Counted from the first letter of the stretch, positions 1 through 9,112 are shown. The stretch is DNA of 64,000 bases from Acidimicrobiaceae bacterium (GCA_003152015.1 PLZF01000096.1:109621-173620); one strand, 5' to 3'. Numbers and translations are program-made. The notes: generated by a model not told the origin, from the letters alone.

Positions 1-774
1 GGTGAGCAACCGGGCCAACGCCTCCCGATCACCGACGGCCGTCACGTTGACGATGGTGTCGGCGTCGATGCCCCGCTTGAGCGCGGCCGGGGTGTCCAGA
101 GCCAGAATTTTCCCGTGATCCATGATCGCCACCCGCTGGCACAGTAAGTCGGCTTCTTCCATGTAATGGGTGGTGAGCAGAATCGTCTGGCCGTCGGCGT
201 TGAGCTGGCGGAGGATGTCCCATAGGGCCAGCCGGCTCTGGGGGTCGAGACCGGCGGTCGGCTCGTCGAGGAAGAGCACCGCCGGACGGTGGAACACGGC
301 CCGAGCCACCATCAACCGCTGCGCCATCCCACCAGACAGGGCCTCCACCGAACTGTTGGCCCACTTCTCCAACTGGAACTGGCTCAGCAGTTGGTCGGAA
401 GTGCGGCGGGATTCGCCGGCCGGGATCCCGAAGAGCCTCCCGTGAAAATAGAGGTTCTCCCACGCCGTCAGCTGTCGATCGAGCGTGTTCTGCTGACTGA
501 CGATGCCCTGAATCTGTTTGGCCAGGGCCGGATGGGCCACCACGTCGATGCCACCCACAAATGCCCGGCCTTCGGTCGGAATCACCCGGGTGGTCAACAT
601 GCCGGCCGTGGTGGTCTTACCGGCGCCGTTCGGACCGAGCAGCCCGAAGATCTCTCCTGTCCCCACCGCGAGATCGAGCCCATCCACCGCCCGGAAATCG
701 GCACCCTTGTACACCTTGGTCAGGCTTTCGGTGCGAATGATGCCCTGATCAGCATCACCTGGGGAGAGGGCCAC
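1..774 (-). CDS. ABC-2 type transporter ATP-binding protein (DrrA-like), cut by window edge
   Basis: The ATPase subunit of an ABC exporter of the daunorubicin-resistance (DrrA/CcmA) type, expected to pair with an ABC-2 permease encoded beyond the left edge. Reading leftward, 258 codons are open with no stop, so the C-terminus is missing. Visible motifs in order are Walker A GPNGAGKTTT, signature LSGGMAQRL, Walker B VLFLDEPTAGLD and the H-loop TTHYMEEAD. No ATG lies in frame near the N-terminus. The start is taken as the GTG two bases after the stop of the DUF2203 gene, so the two genes are probably cotranscribed. The substrate cannot be told from the ATPase. Confidence 0.9.
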   Translation of the reverse strand, partial: MALSPGDADQGIIRTESLTKVYKGADFRAVDGLDLAVGTGEIFGLLGPNGAGKTTTAGMLTTRVIPTEGRAFVGGIDVVAHPALAKQIQGIVSQQNTLDRQLTAWENLYFHGRLFGIPAGESRRTSDQLLSQFQLEKWANSSVEALSGGMAQRLMVARAVFHRPAVLFLDEPTAGLDPQSRLALWDILRQLNADGQTILLTTHYMEEADLLCQRVAIMDHGKILALDTPAALKRGIDADTIVNVTAVGDREALARLLT

Positions 775-776
775 GT

Positions 777-1142
777 TTAGAGGTCCGGCGGCAAAGGAAG
801 CGGCTTTCGACCGGCGAAGCCCTCCTCGGCGAAATGCCACCATCCCAGCTCCTCTTCATCTCGCTTCCAGCACAGGAGATAGACGACGCCTTTGTCGGTT
901 ACCGCCGGGAAGTCGAGGAGCCCGGACTCGGCGTCCCGCAGCATGATGTCCCTGTCGTGAAGTTCACCCAGTGCAGTCTGCACATCGACCGGTATACCTG
1001 TGGCACCCTTCCCGTCGGAGACAACACGGTGACCGTTGGTCTGGGCCACTACACCCTGGTGCTCACCACGTCGCAGAGCATCGATCAGGACTCGCATGCG
1101 TGGTAGTTCGGCACGCACCTCGTCTTCGGTCCAGTAGCGCAC
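777..1142 (-). CDS. DUF2203 family protein
   Basis: A 121-residue protein with the features of the DUF2203 family: an N-terminal helix (TEDEVRAELPRMR), a central helical stretch, then LLDFPAVTDKGVVYLLCW and GWWHFAEEGFAGRKPL. The family usually shows a DFPA...YLCW...FWH...GFAGR pattern, which matches here. It is small and cytosolic, with no signal peptide or membrane segment. Its biochemical role is not established. It sits 2 bp upstream of the ABC ATPase gene and probably shares its transcript. The ATG start gives the family's usual length. Confidence 0.8.
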   Translation of the reverse strand: MRYWTEDEVRAELPRMRVLIDALRRGEHQGVVAQTNGHRVVSDGKGATGIPVDVQTALGELHDRDIMLRDAESGLLDFPAVTDKGVVYLLCWKRDEEELGWWHFAEEGFAGRKPLPLPPDL

Positions 1143-1256
1143 AGGCGCAGCGTAGGCCCAGGCACGATGTCGGTGCCGGGACGGCCATGACGACCGATGC
1201 CGGGACGGCCAATCAGCCGCCCCGGCATCCCGATCTCGTATCGAAGAGCTGTCCGG

Positions 1257-2024
1257 CTATTTCGGAGGCATACGGATGCCACCGTCGAGTCGGATGACCT
1301 CCGCGTTGAGATAGCTGTTTGTGGCAATGTGGGCCACCAACTCACCGAACTCCTTCGGGTTTCCGAGCCGCTTGGGGAAGTTGACCGACTGGCCGAGGGT
1401 CTCTCGGGCCTCTTGGGGCAGCATGGCCAACAATGGCGTGTCGAACAATCCGGGAGCGATGGCCAAAACCCGGATGCCGACCACCGCCAGATCGCGAGCG
1501 GCGGGAAGCGTCATCCCCACAATCGCGCCCTTGGATGCCGAGTAGGCCAACTGGCCGATCTGACCGTCAAATGCGGCCACGGAGGAGGTATTTACGATCA
1601 CCCCACGTTCGCCGTCTGCCTGAGGCTCAACGGTGGATATGGCAGAGGCGGCTTTGGTCATCACGTTGAACGTGCCGATCACGTTCAGGTTCTGAATGAA
1701 CTGGAACACGCCCAGCTCGTGGGGTGAGCCATCGCGGTTGATGACTCGACCCACCCATCCGGTTCCAGCACAGTTCACGGCGATGCGGAGGTTCCCGCCG
1801 TCGGCGGCCTGATCGACTGCCTTTTGGCAGTCTTCAGGGTCGGTGACGTCACCACCGACGTAGTTGGCGTTGGCGCCGATCTCGCCGGCGACCTCTTTGG
1901 CCCGCTCTTCGTTCTTATCGAAGATGGTGACCCGTACACCTTCGGCGCCGAGTTTGCGGGCAGTGGCTTCACCGAGGCCAGATGCGCCCCCGGTGATGAT
2001 TGCTGAGCTTCCTTTGATCTCCAT
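1257..2024 (-). CDS. SDR family NAD(P)-dependent oxidoreductase, 3-hydroxyacyl-CoA dehydrogenase type 2-like
   Basis: A 255-residue classical short-chain dehydrogenase. The cofactor motif TGGASGLG lies near residue 11, followed by NCAGTG, the catalytic Ser in VNTSSVAAF and YSASKGAIVG carrying the catalytic Tyr and Lys. The C-terminus ends in a short hydrophobic tail typical of the HSD17B10-like group (FDTPLLAMLPQEA, NAEVIRLDGGIRM). That group oxidises 3-hydroxyacyl-CoA or hydroxysteroid substrates; the substrate here is inferred only from similarity. The gene stands alone. A short direct repeat (TGCCGGGACGGCCA at 1174 and 1198) lies just beyond its stop codon. Confidence 0.85.
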   Translation of the reverse strand: MEIKGSSAIITGGASGLGEATARKLGAEGVRVTIFDKNEERAKEVAGEIGANANYVGGDVTDPEDCQKAVDQAADGGNLRIAVNCAGTGWVGRVINRDGSPHELGVFQFIQNLNVIGTFNVMTKAASAISTVEPQADGERGVIVNTSSVAAFDGQIGQLAYSASKGAIVGMTLPAARDLAVVGIRVLAIAPGLFDTPLLAMLPQEARETLGQSVNFPKRLGNPKEFGELVAHIATNSYLNAEVIRLDGGIRMPPK

Positions 2025-2399
2025 GCCAGCAGATTACGGGACCCGGGGCCCGTACCCAAAACTGGAGCCGAATAGCTGTCTGGGGATGCTTGGTGACCTG
2101 CATGTTGGCACCAGGTGAACAGGGTCAACTGCTGCCCTGAACACGTATCAACGTTCGGGAGGAACCGCTGAGAACGGCCAGGTTGTCGTCGTCTGGACCT
2201 TCTGATCACTGACCACGGCCCATGCCGGTTCTGGATTCCACCAAGAGCACTTCGTAACTTTCAGATGTCACCCAGGCAGGTCGCCAGGGGACGTGGCGTT
2301 CTGTCGAGAGCCAGCGCTCTTGGTGACGTCGAGACTCACCAAGGGCAGGCCTGAATCGCCAGGCAGAACGTTGAGGGAGTTGACGGATCAGCAACCCAA
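2025..2399. other. Intergenic stretch with one short inverted repeat
   Basis: No convincing gene is present. The only open frame (62 codons on the minus strand) has no recognisable protein features. CTTGGTGA at 2319-2326 pairs perfectly with TCACCAAG at 2336-2343 across a 9-base loop. Because it lies beyond the 3' end of rnhA (2400, minus strand), it could form part of that gene's terminator, but there is no clear U-run. It could equally be an operator for the leftward SDR gene. Confidence 0.4.
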
Positions 2400-2870
2400 T
2401 TACTGGAGTGCCGCCGCCTCAGTGGCCAACTGGTCCACCAGATCGTTCATGGGATCACCCGAGTGGCCCTTGACCCACTCGAAGGTCACCCGACGATCCC
2501 CATCGAGGGCCAACGCGAAGAGCATCTCCCACAGGTCGCGATTGGCCACAGGTTTCCCCTGGGAGTTCCGCCACCCCTTCCGCTTCCACCCGACCCACCA
2601 CTTCTGGCGAAAACAGTTCACGACATAGGTCGAGTCGCTGACCACATGGATAGTCCCCTCGATCGACCGCAAGGCCTCCACCACCGCCATGATCTCCATG
2701 CGCTGATTGGTGGTGTGGGGCTCCCCTCCGCTACCCGAGGCGTCACTGCGGGTTCCCGAGCGCTCACCATCGACAACCCAACCCCATCCGCCCGGTCCGG
2801 GGTTTCCCCGGCATGCCCCGTCCGTATAGACGACGGTGACCTCGTCAGTGATGCCCTGGGTCGCTCTCAT
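2400..2870 (-). CDS. rnhA: Ribonuclease HI
   Basis: Cleaves the RNA strand of RNA-DNA hybrids. The start chosen (MRATQGITDE...) gives 156 residues, the usual length of bacterial RNase HI. The longer reading frame runs back into the divergent aceE coding region and adds no conserved sequence. The catalytic carboxylates are visible as VYTDGACRGN (Asp17), TNQRMEIMA (Glu59) and VVSDSTYV (Asp79). The C-terminal VKGHSGDPMNDLVDQLA supplies the conserved His and final Asp. The W-rich basic segment KWWVGWKRKGW corresponds to the substrate-binding handle. It is transcribed divergently from aceE. Confidence 0.95.
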   Translation of the reverse strand: MRATQGITDEVTVVYTDGACRGNPGPGGWGWVVDGERSGTRSDASGSGGEPHTTNQRMEIMAVVEALRSIEGTIHVVSDSTYVVNCFRQKWWVGWKRKGWRNSQGKPVANRDLWEMLFALALDGDRRVTFEWVKGHSGDPMNDLVDQLATEAAALQ

Positions 2871-3009
2871 CGCCACAGCATGCACGCTTATCGGCATCGT
2901 CTGCACACTCACCTCCGGTGCTGGCCGGCCACCTGGGGACACTGAGCCGGGATTCTGGACCATTGCAGGCCGCCTTTCGTTAGCGCCGAACCAGTGGGAG
3001 CATGGGTGC

Positions 3010-5760
3010 ATGCTCTTCGATGGTGTCAGCCGCCAGCTCTACGACATCGACGCGGGGGAGACGGCCGAGTGGATGGACGCTTTCGACGACGTGGTGAAGA
3101 CTCACGGCCGGACCCGGGCCCGATACCTGCTGATGCGGCTGCTCGAGCAGGCCCGAGCAAAGAATGTCGACTTTCCCGCCTCCGTGTCCACCCCGTATGT
3201 CAACACCATCCCCACCGACCGCGAACCCGAGTTTCCCGGCGACGAGCACATCGAGCGCCGCATCCGGGCATACATCCGTTGGAACGCCGCCGTCATGGTG
3301 GTGCGAGCCAACGTCCGTTCTGCCTCTATCGGCGGCCATCTCTCTACTTACGCCAGCTCGGCCTCCCTCTACGAGGTTGGTTTCAATCACTTCTTCCACG
3401 GCAAGGACAACGGATCTGCCGGTGATCAGGTGTACTTCCAGGGACACGGATCGCCCGGTATCTACGCCCGAGCGTTCGTGGAGGGCCGCCTCAACGAGCA
3501 ACAGCTCGACAACTTCAGGTTCGAGGTGGCGGGCGATGGGTTGTCCTCCTATCCGCATCCGCGGCTGATGCCCGATTTCTGGGAGTTTCCCACTGTGTCG
3601 ATGGGCCTGGGACCGCTCAGCGCCATCTCCCAAGCTCACATGAACCGGTACCTGCATGCCCGGGGCTTGGCAGATACCTCTGCCAGCCGGGTGTGGTGCT
3701 TCGTCGGCGACGGCGAACTGGATGAGCCGGAGACCATCGGTGGCTTGGGCATGGCCGGGAGGGAGCACCTCGACAACCTCACGTTCGTCGTGAACTGCAA
3801 CCTCCAGCGACTCGATGGGCCGGTCCGAGGCAATGGCAAAGTCATCCAGGAGTTCGAAGCGCTGTTCCGTGGGGCGGGATGGAATGTGATCAAAGTGGTG
3901 TGGGGACGCAACTGGGATGAGCTGTTGGCCAAGGACGTGGACGGGGTCCTCCTCAAGAAGATGAACTCGACGGTCGACGGCGACTTCCAAAAGTACGCCA
4001 CCGAGTCCGGGGCCTACATTCGCGAGCACTTCTTCGGGCCGGATCCTCGGCTCCGGGCCATGGTGGCCGATCTCTCCGATCAGGCGCTCCAGTCGTTGCC
4101 CAGAGGAGGCCACGACTACCGAAAGATCTATGCGGCCTACCTCGCCGCCACCGAACACGTCGGCGCTCCCACTGTCATCTTGGCCAAGACGATCAAGGGG
4201 TGGACGCTCGGACCCGAGATCGAGGCCCGCAACGCCACCCATCAGATCAAGAAGATGACCAAGCCCCAGCTACGAACACTGCGGGACCGGCTCTTTTTGC
4301 AACATGAGATTCCCGATGACGCGCTCGATGCCGACATGCCTCCCTACTACTTTCCGGCCCCCGACTCTCCGGCCGCCATCTACTTAGCGGAACGTCGTCG
4401 CGCTCTGGGCGGCCCACTCCCCCATCGGGTTGTTCGGCCGAAGACACTCGAGCAGCCTGCTGCCTCCGTCTTCGCTGAATTCCTGGGGGGATCGGGGAAG
4501 CTGTCGGCCTCGACCACCATGGCGTTTGCCCGTCTCCTCCGCAATCTGGTCCGTGATCCGTCCATCGGAAAGCGAATGGTGCCTATCGTGTCCGATGAGG
4601 CCCGAACCTTCGGTCTCGAACCGTTGATCAGCAATGTGCAGATCTACTCCCCAGACGGTCAGCACTACACACCGGTCGACTCCGACCTGGCCCTCCACTA
4701 CGCCGAGAGCGAGTCGGGACAGGTCCTCGAAGAGGGCATCACCGAGTCGGGGGCCACCGCCACGTTCACCGCCGCGGCCACTGCCTACGCCACATGGGGT
4801 GAGCCCCTCATCCCCTGCTACCTCTTCTATTCGATGTTCGGCTTCCAGCGGGTGGGTGATCTGCTGTGGGCACTCAGCGACATTCGCGGTCGGGGCTTTC
4901 TGTTTGGATGCACGGCCGGGCGGACCACACTCAATGGCGAGGGACTCCAACACCAGGACGGCCACTCTCTGGTACTGGCATCGGTCGTCCCCACCGTGGC
5001 CGCCTACGATCCGGCATTCGCCTATGAGGTGGCCATCATCGTCGAGGACGGGATTCGCCGTATCACCGGTCCTGAACCCGAGGACCGTTACTGGTACATC
5101 ACCCTCTATAACGAGAACTACCCCATGCCCGCCCTGCCCACCGATGCTGCCGAGGCGGACCGGGTCCGGTCGGGGATCATCAAGGGCATGTATCGCTTCG
5201 CCGGTCACGGGATCTCGAGTGGGGCCACCAAGTCCACCAAGTCCTCGAAGTCCTCGAAGTCCACCAAGCAGGCGACCCTGCTCTTCTCGGGCTCGGCGTG
5301 GCAAGCTGCCATGCAGGCCCGGGACCTCCTTGCTACCGACTGGGGCGTCGAGGCCGATGCCTGGTCGGTCACGTCGTACAAGTCACTGCGGGAGGACTGT
5401 CTTTCCGTCGAGCGGTGGAATCGGCTACATCCCGAAGAGGAGCCGAAAGTCCCCCTGGTCACTCAATCCCTGGCCGAGTCAAGTGGCCCGGTGGTGGCGG
5501 TGACCGACTTTGTCCGGGCCGTTCCAGACCAGATCTCCCGATTTGTACCCTGCCGTTTCACCTCGTTGGGCACCGACGGTTTCGGCCGGTCGGATACCCG
5601 GGATTCATTGCGCCGGTTCTTCGAGGTCGACGCAGCCCACATTGTGGTGGCCGTCCTCGACGGCCTCGTGGCGAGCGGGGATGTTCCGGCCGATGTGGTC
5701 TCCAAAGCCATCCACCAGTACGGGATTGACGCCTCCAGCGGCGACCCCTGGTCCCGCTGA
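3010..5760 (+). CDS. aceE: Pyruvate dehydrogenase E1 component, homodimeric type
   Basis: A thiamine-diphosphate enzyme of 916 residues that decarboxylates pyruvate and passes the acetyl group to E2. The ATG at 3010 is preceded by GGGAG at 2996-3000; upstream in-frame codons encode no conserved sequence. Seen in order are YQGHGSPGIYARAF, the ThDP motif region FVGDGELDEPETIG...VNCNLQRLDGPVRGNG, and later SGATATFTAAATAYATWGE, FYSMFGFQRVGDLLWA and GRTTLNGEGLQHQDGHS, all typical of AceE. A Lys/Ser-rich insert occurs near residue 740 (DNA 5227-5268). No E2, E3 or second E1 gene is nearby, so the complex is assembled from genes elsewhere. It shares a promoter region with divergent rnhA. Confidence 0.96.
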   Translation: MLFDGVSRQLYDIDAGETAEWMDAFDDVVKTHGRTRARYLLMRLLEQARAKNVDFPASVSTPYVNTIPTDREPEFPGDEHIERRIRAYIRWNAAVMVVRANVRSASIGGHLSTYASSASLYEVGFNHFFHGKDNGSAGDQVYFQGHGSPGIYARAFVEGRLNEQQLDNFRFEVAGDGLSSYPHPRLMPDFWEFPTVSMGLGPLSAISQAHMNRYLHARGLADTSASRVWCFVGDGELDEPETIGGLGMAGREHLDNLTFVVNCNLQRLDGPVRGNGKVIQEFEALFRGAGWNVIKVVWGRNWDELLAKDVDGVLLKKMNSTVDGDFQKYATESGAYIREHFFGPDPRLRAMVADLSDQALQSLPRGGHDYRKIYAAYLAATEHVGAPTVILAKTIKGWTLGPEIEARNATHQIKKMTKPQLRTLRDRLFLQHEIPDDALDADMPPYYFPAPDSPAAIYLAERRRALGGPLPHRVVRPKTLEQPAASVFAEFLGGSGKLSASTTMAFARLLRNLVRDPSIGKRMVPIVSDEARTFGLEPLISNVQIYSPDGQHYTPVDSDLALHYAESESGQVLEEGITESGATATFTAAATAYATWGEPLIPCYLFYSMFGFQRVGDLLWALSDIRGRGFLFGCTAGRTTLNGEGLQHQDGHSLVLASVVPTVAAYDPAFAYEVAIIVEDGIRRITGPEPEDRYWYITLYNENYPMPALPTDAAEADRVRSGIIKGMYRFAGHGISSGATKSTKSSKSSKSTKQATLLFSGSAWQAAMQARDLLATDWGVEADAWSVTSYKSLREDCLSVERWNRLHPEEEPKVPLVTQSLAESSGPVVAVTDFVRAVPDQISRFVPCRFTSLGTDGFGRSDTRDSLRRFFEVDAAHIVVAVLDGLVASGDVPADVVSKAIHQYGIDASSGDPWSR
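5227..5268 (+). repeat. Short tandem repeat inside aceE encoding a Lys/Ser/Thr linker
   Basis: Nine-base units of the form AAGTCCACC or AAGTCCTCG are repeated in tandem and encode KST/KSS steps. They lie in the region just before the conserved LLFSGSAW segment of AceE, where homologues usually have a short loop. Confidence 0.7.
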
Positions 5761-5819
5761 ACCGACCAGATTACCTCCACCGGGGCTAACTCTGCGATTC
5801 CCATGCCAGAATCCCAGGT

Positions 5820-6443
5820 ATGCCCAAAGGCACGCAATCCCCGCCCGCCCCGCCGAAGACCTCCTTACCCCTCACGGGCAACGACGAGGCTGACGCCCTA
5901 CTGGCGACCGATCCTCTGGCGCTGGTCATCGGGATGGTGCTCGACCAGCAGATCCCGTTGGAGCGGGCGTTCAGATCGCCATTCGATCTAAAAGAACGCC
6001 TGGGCGGCTCCCTCGATGCCGGGGCCATCGCATCCATGGACCCTGATGCCCTGGCCGAGATCTTCGGGGCCAAGCCGGCACTCCACCGCTTCCCAAGTTC
6101 GATGGCGAGGCGAGTCCAAGATGTCTGTCGCCTGATCATGGATACCTACGACGGTGATGCCGCCGCCATCTGGACGTCAGCCGCCAACGGAAAGGAGCTG
6201 CTGGCCCACGTCAAGGCCCTCCCCGGGTTCGGCGTGCAGAAGGCCCGCATCTTCATCGCGTTGCTGGGCAAGCAAATGGGCCTTCACACTCCCGGTTGGC
6301 AACAGGTATCGACCCCGTTCAGCCGGCCGGGGACCTTCCAGTCGGTGGCCGACATCGACTCGCCGGCTGCGCTGACCAAGGTGCGCCAGTTCAAACAACA
6401 GATGAAAGCCGAGGCCAAAGCCAAGGCGTCAGGGATCAGTTGA
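5820..6443 (+). CDS. HhH-GPD superfamily base-excision-repair-type protein
   Basis: A 207-residue protein of the small actinobacterial HhH-GPD group. Its N-terminal half begins ADALLATDPLALVIGMVLDQQIPLERAF. The helix-hairpin-helix is at about residues 138-155 (LPGFGVQKARIFIALLGK). No C-terminal Cys cluster is present, so it should not carry the Fe-S cluster of Nth/MutY. Whether it is an active DNA glycosylase is unknown: the usual catalytic Asp after the hairpin is not obvious in HTPGWQQVSTPF. The stop overlaps the start of thiE, indicating cotranslation. Confidence 0.75.
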   Translation: MPKGTQSPPAPPKTSLPLTGNDEADALLATDPLALVIGMVLDQQIPLERAFRSPFDLKERLGGSLDAGAIASMDPDALAEIFGAKPALHRFPSSMARRVQDVCRLIMDTYDGDAAAIWTSAANGKELLAHVKALPGFGVQKARIFIALLGKQMGLHTPGWQQVSTPFSRPGTFQSVADIDSPAALTKVRQFKQQMKAEAKAKASGIS

Positions 6444-7114
6444 CGGGTACGGCTGACCCGTCGAAGCGGTGGGCTCTGTCCGATCGCCGGCTCTACCTGT
6501 GTACCCCGGATCGAAGCGATCTCGACCGATTCGTGGAGGGATGCATCGTCGGTGGGGTGGACGTCGTGCAACTTCGGGATAAGCACCTCGCCGACCGCGA
6601 CCTGGTCACTCGGGCCCGGGTAGTCCAGCGGGTCTGCGCCCACTACGACGTGCCTTTCATCCTCAACGACCGTCCCGATCTCGCCAGCGCCATCGGCGCC
6701 GATGGGGTTCATGTGGGCCAAGATGACCCAGCTCCCCGGGAAGCCCGTACGTTGGTCGGCGACCACGCCCTCCTCGGACTGTCGACCCATGTCCGGTCTG
6801 AGCTGATGTCGGCAATCGAGGGTGAGTTACCGGTGGATTACGTCTCCGCCGGACCGGTGCATGCCACCCCGACCAAACCCGGTCGGCCGGGGACCGGGCT
6901 CAGCTACGTCAGCGAAGCTGTGTCGGTCTCTCCGTGGCCGGTGTGGATCACCGGAGGCGTCGACCCCGAGACCGTCGGCGACATGATTGCGGCCGGGGCC
7001 CGACACTTCGTCGCTGTCCGGTGGCTCACCGACGCGCCCGACCCGGGTCGGCACGCCCGCGACCTCCGACGGGCCATCGATACCGGCATCTTTCAGGCCG
7101 AAAGCTCGGCATAG
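6440..7114 (+). CDS. thiE: Thiamine-phosphate synthase
   Basis: Joins HMP-pyrophosphate and thiazole phosphate to make thiamine phosphate. The 224-residue frame from TTG at 6440 overlaps the TGA of the preceding gene (TTGA), which favours translational coupling. The next in-frame possibilities would truncate the first strand. Motifs are VVQLRDKHL, FILNDRPDLASAIGADGVHVGQDD, LGLSTH, DYVSAGPVHATPTKPGRPGTGL and WITGGVD, the ThiE TIM-barrel phosphate- and pyrophosphate-binding loops. No TPP riboswitch was seen, but none would be expected within an operon. Confidence 0.92.
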   Translation: MTGTADPSKRWALSDRRLYLCTPDRSDLDRFVEGCIVGGVDVVQLRDKHLADRDLVTRARVVQRVCAHYDVPFILNDRPDLASAIGADGVHVGQDDPAPREARTLVGDHALLGLSTHVRSELMSAIEGELPVDYVSAGPVHATPTKPGRPGTGLSYVSEAVSVSPWPVWITGGVDPETVGDMIAAGARHFVAVRWLTDAPDPGRHARDLRRAIDTGIFQAESSA

Positions 7115-7139
7115 GCCGAAGATGCCTCGGCCACCTACC

Positions 7140-7856
7140 TCAGCTGGGAGTAGCTGTGGGAGTCGTGGGAGTCGTGGCTGTAGGAGTCGTGGTGGTGGGA
7201 GTCGTGGTGGTGGGAGTCGTGGCTGTGGGAGTCGTGGCTGTGGGCGTCTCGACGACCTTGGCCCCGGCCGGCAAGGTCACCGGAGGCGACGTGTTCACCG
7301 ATGAGACGGTCAAGGACAACTGTGCGCCCGTAGCGGTAATGGTGAGGGACGACAGGTACTGACCGATCACCGTGGCTGTGAACGAGGCGGTCTGTCCTTG
7401 TTGGGTCACCGAAAATGTGTAGGTATTTCCTTTTTGGTGGACGTTCTTGGGGCTCTTGGCCAGGGCGACATACTCGTGTACCGGGTCGTACGACTTGGCT
7501 GGATGGCTCGCCTGCTTCTGGAAGGTGAGATGGGCGGTTGATGTGCCGGGAGCCACCTGATTGCTCTGATACTCCACGCCGCCGATGACGGCGACATAGA
7601 CCCGTACGGTGGCAGAATCGACATAGCCTCCCAGCCGGCCCGACGACTGGTACACCAGGTGCTGCGTTTGGGTCCCCTGCGGGCTGTTTTCGAGCACGTC
7701 CGAGGTGTAGTTGGCTGCAGCCAGGGTGTTCTTCACCGCCGTCTGGAGGGTGGCCTGCTTGGGGGCCTGCGAGATGCCCAAAACGGCGCCACCGGCAGCC
7801 AGCACCCCTACCAAAACGAGCAGCAGCCAACCAATAAGCTTTCGGGGTCCGGTCAT
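7140..7856 (-). CDS. Exported or membrane-anchored protein of unknown function with Thr/Pro tail
   Basis: I do not recognise a named family. The 238-residue product starts with a short basic stretch and one hydrophobic segment (residues about 8-27, WLLLVLVGVLAAGG), so it is a signal anchor or signal peptide. A globular region of about 170 residues rich in Ser, Thr, Val and Gln follows (for example SFTATVIGQYLSSLTITATG). The C-terminal 35 residues are repeats of the form TTPTA/TTPTT. Such tails often act as cell-wall spacers. The start ATG at 7856 is the first Met before the hydrophobic segment; the longer frame is out of character. Confidence 0.65.
   Translation of the reverse strand: MTGPRKLIGWLLLVLVGVLAAGGAVLGISQAPKQATLQTAVKNTLAAANYTSDVLENSPQGTQTQHLVYQSSGRLGGYVDSATVRVYVAVIGGVEYQSNQVAPGTSTAHLTFQKQASHPAKSYDPVHEYVALAKSPKNVHQKGNTYTFSVTQQGQTASFTATVIGQYLSSLTITATGAQLSLTVSSVNTSPPVTLPAGAKVVETPTATTPTATTPTTTTPTTTTPTATTPTTPTATPS
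7143..7250 (-). repeat. 15-bp tandem repeats encoding a Thr/Pro tail
   Basis: Units close to GTCGTGGTGGTGGGA or GTCGTGGCTGTGGGA (plus-strand reading) are repeated about six times. They encode the PTTTT/PTATT repeats at the C-terminus of the exported protein. The array is in frame and likely to vary in copy number between strains. Confidence 0.75.
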
Positions 7857-7996
7857 TCCGGAGACGCTACGCCATATCGAGAGGTACGACTTTCGCCGCC
7901 GCCCTCTACCACCCTGGATCCGGCACCTGCATGGCGCCGGACCGAGGGGTTTTCGTCTTCGGCAACGTCGGTGACACGGGGCGGTGAACCTGTCGG

Positions 7997-9112
7997 TCAG
8001 ATACCGATCCGTTGGGCCAATAGCTCCCGGTGGTACGACGGGTCCCCCAGCATCAGCTCGGATGACTTGGCTCGCTTGAAGTACAGATGGGCCGGGTGCT
8101 CCCAGGTGAAGCCGATGCCGCCGTGGATCTGAATGGTTTCCGCCGCGGCATGGAAGTAGGCCTCGGAGCAGTATGACTTGGCCAGGCTGGCCACCACCGG
8201 GAGCTCGTCGGAGTCCTCGGCTGCGGCCCAACCTGCGTAGTAGGCGGCAGACTTGGCCGACTCCACCTCAAGCAGCATGTCGGCACACTTGTGCTTGATG
8301 GCCTGAAAGCTCCCGATCGGCCGGCCGAACTGGATGCGGGTCTTGGCGTATTCGACCGAACTGTCGAGACACCGTTGGGCACCTCCCACCTGCTCGGCAG
8401 CCAGCGCCACCGCGGCCAGGTCGAGGGTCTTCGACAACCCCGCCACCGCGCCTCCATCGGTACCGATCAGTCGGGCCGGTGTATCGGCGAACTCGATCCG
8501 AGCCTGCTTCCGGGTCTGATCCATGGTGGCCAACGGGGTCCGGGTCAGGCCGTCAGCATCACCCTTGACGCTGAAGAGGCTGACTCCGGCGTCGGTCCTT
8601 CCCACCACGAGCATGAGATCGGCCACATGCCCGTCGATCACAAACGACTTATGGCCGTTCAGGGCCCACCCGTCGCCTGCAGGGGTGGCGGACAGGGTGA
8701 CGCTGTCGGTGTCCCAACGTCCACTGTCCTCGGTGTGGGCCAGCGTGGCGATGGTCTCACCTGTGGCGATGCCGGGTAGTAGATCTTCCTTCGCCTTCTG
8801 GTCGCCTGAGGTGAGTATGGCGTTGGCACCCAATGCCACCGTCGAGAAGAACGGAGCGCACAGCAGCGCCGCCCCCATCTCCTCCAAGACCACGATCAGC
8901 TCGACATAGGAGAACCCGGCCCCCCCGAACTCTTCAGGGATGGTCAGCGACTGCAGACCCAACTGCTCAGCCATCTGTGTCCACACCGCAGGGTCATAGC
9001 CCTCGGTCGTTTCCATGAGTCGGCGGACTTCCGTCTCGGGCGACTTGTCTTCGAGAAAGCGCTTGACCGACTTGCGAAGCTCGTCTTGCTCCTCGCTGAA
9101 GGCGAAGTTCAT
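7997..9112 (-). CDS. Acyl-CoA dehydrogenase
   Basis: An FAD-dependent acyl-CoA dehydrogenase of 371 residues. The start MNFAFSEEQDELR is preceded by GGAG six bases upstream, better than the ATG four codons earlier. Visible elements are the N-terminal helical domain, LTIPEEFGGAGFSYVELIVVLEEMG, ATLAHTEDSGRWD in the FAD/substrate region and the C-terminal QFGRPIGSFQAIKHKCADMLLEVE. The helix IQIHGGIGFTWEHPAHLYFKRAKS closes the domain. A catalytic Glu could not be assigned by eye. No electron-transfer flavoprotein genes are adjacent. Acyl chain specificity is unknown. Confidence 0.88.
   Translation of the reverse strand: MNFAFSEEQDELRKSVKRFLEDKSPETEVRRLMETTEGYDPAVWTQMAEQLGLQSLTIPEEFGGAGFSYVELIVVLEEMGAALLCAPFFSTVALGANAILTSGDQKAKEDLLPGIATGETIATLAHTEDSGRWDTDSVTLSATPAGDGWALNGHKSFVIDGHVADLMLVVGRTDAGVSLFSVKGDADGLTRTPLATMDQTRKQARIEFADTPARLIGTDGGAVAGLSKTLDLAAVALAAEQVGGAQRCLDSSVEYAKTRIQFGRPIGSFQAIKHKCADMLLEVESAKSAAYYAGWAAAEDSDELPVVASLAKSYCSEAYFHAAAETIQIHGGIGFTWEHPAHLYFKRAKSSELMLGDPSYHRELLAQRIGI

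Noticed and set aside
1174..1211. Direct repeat TGCCGGGACGGCCA as an attachment site
   Set aside because: The 14-base copies are only 24 bases apart, with no integrase or mobile gene nearby. A local duplication is enough to explain them.
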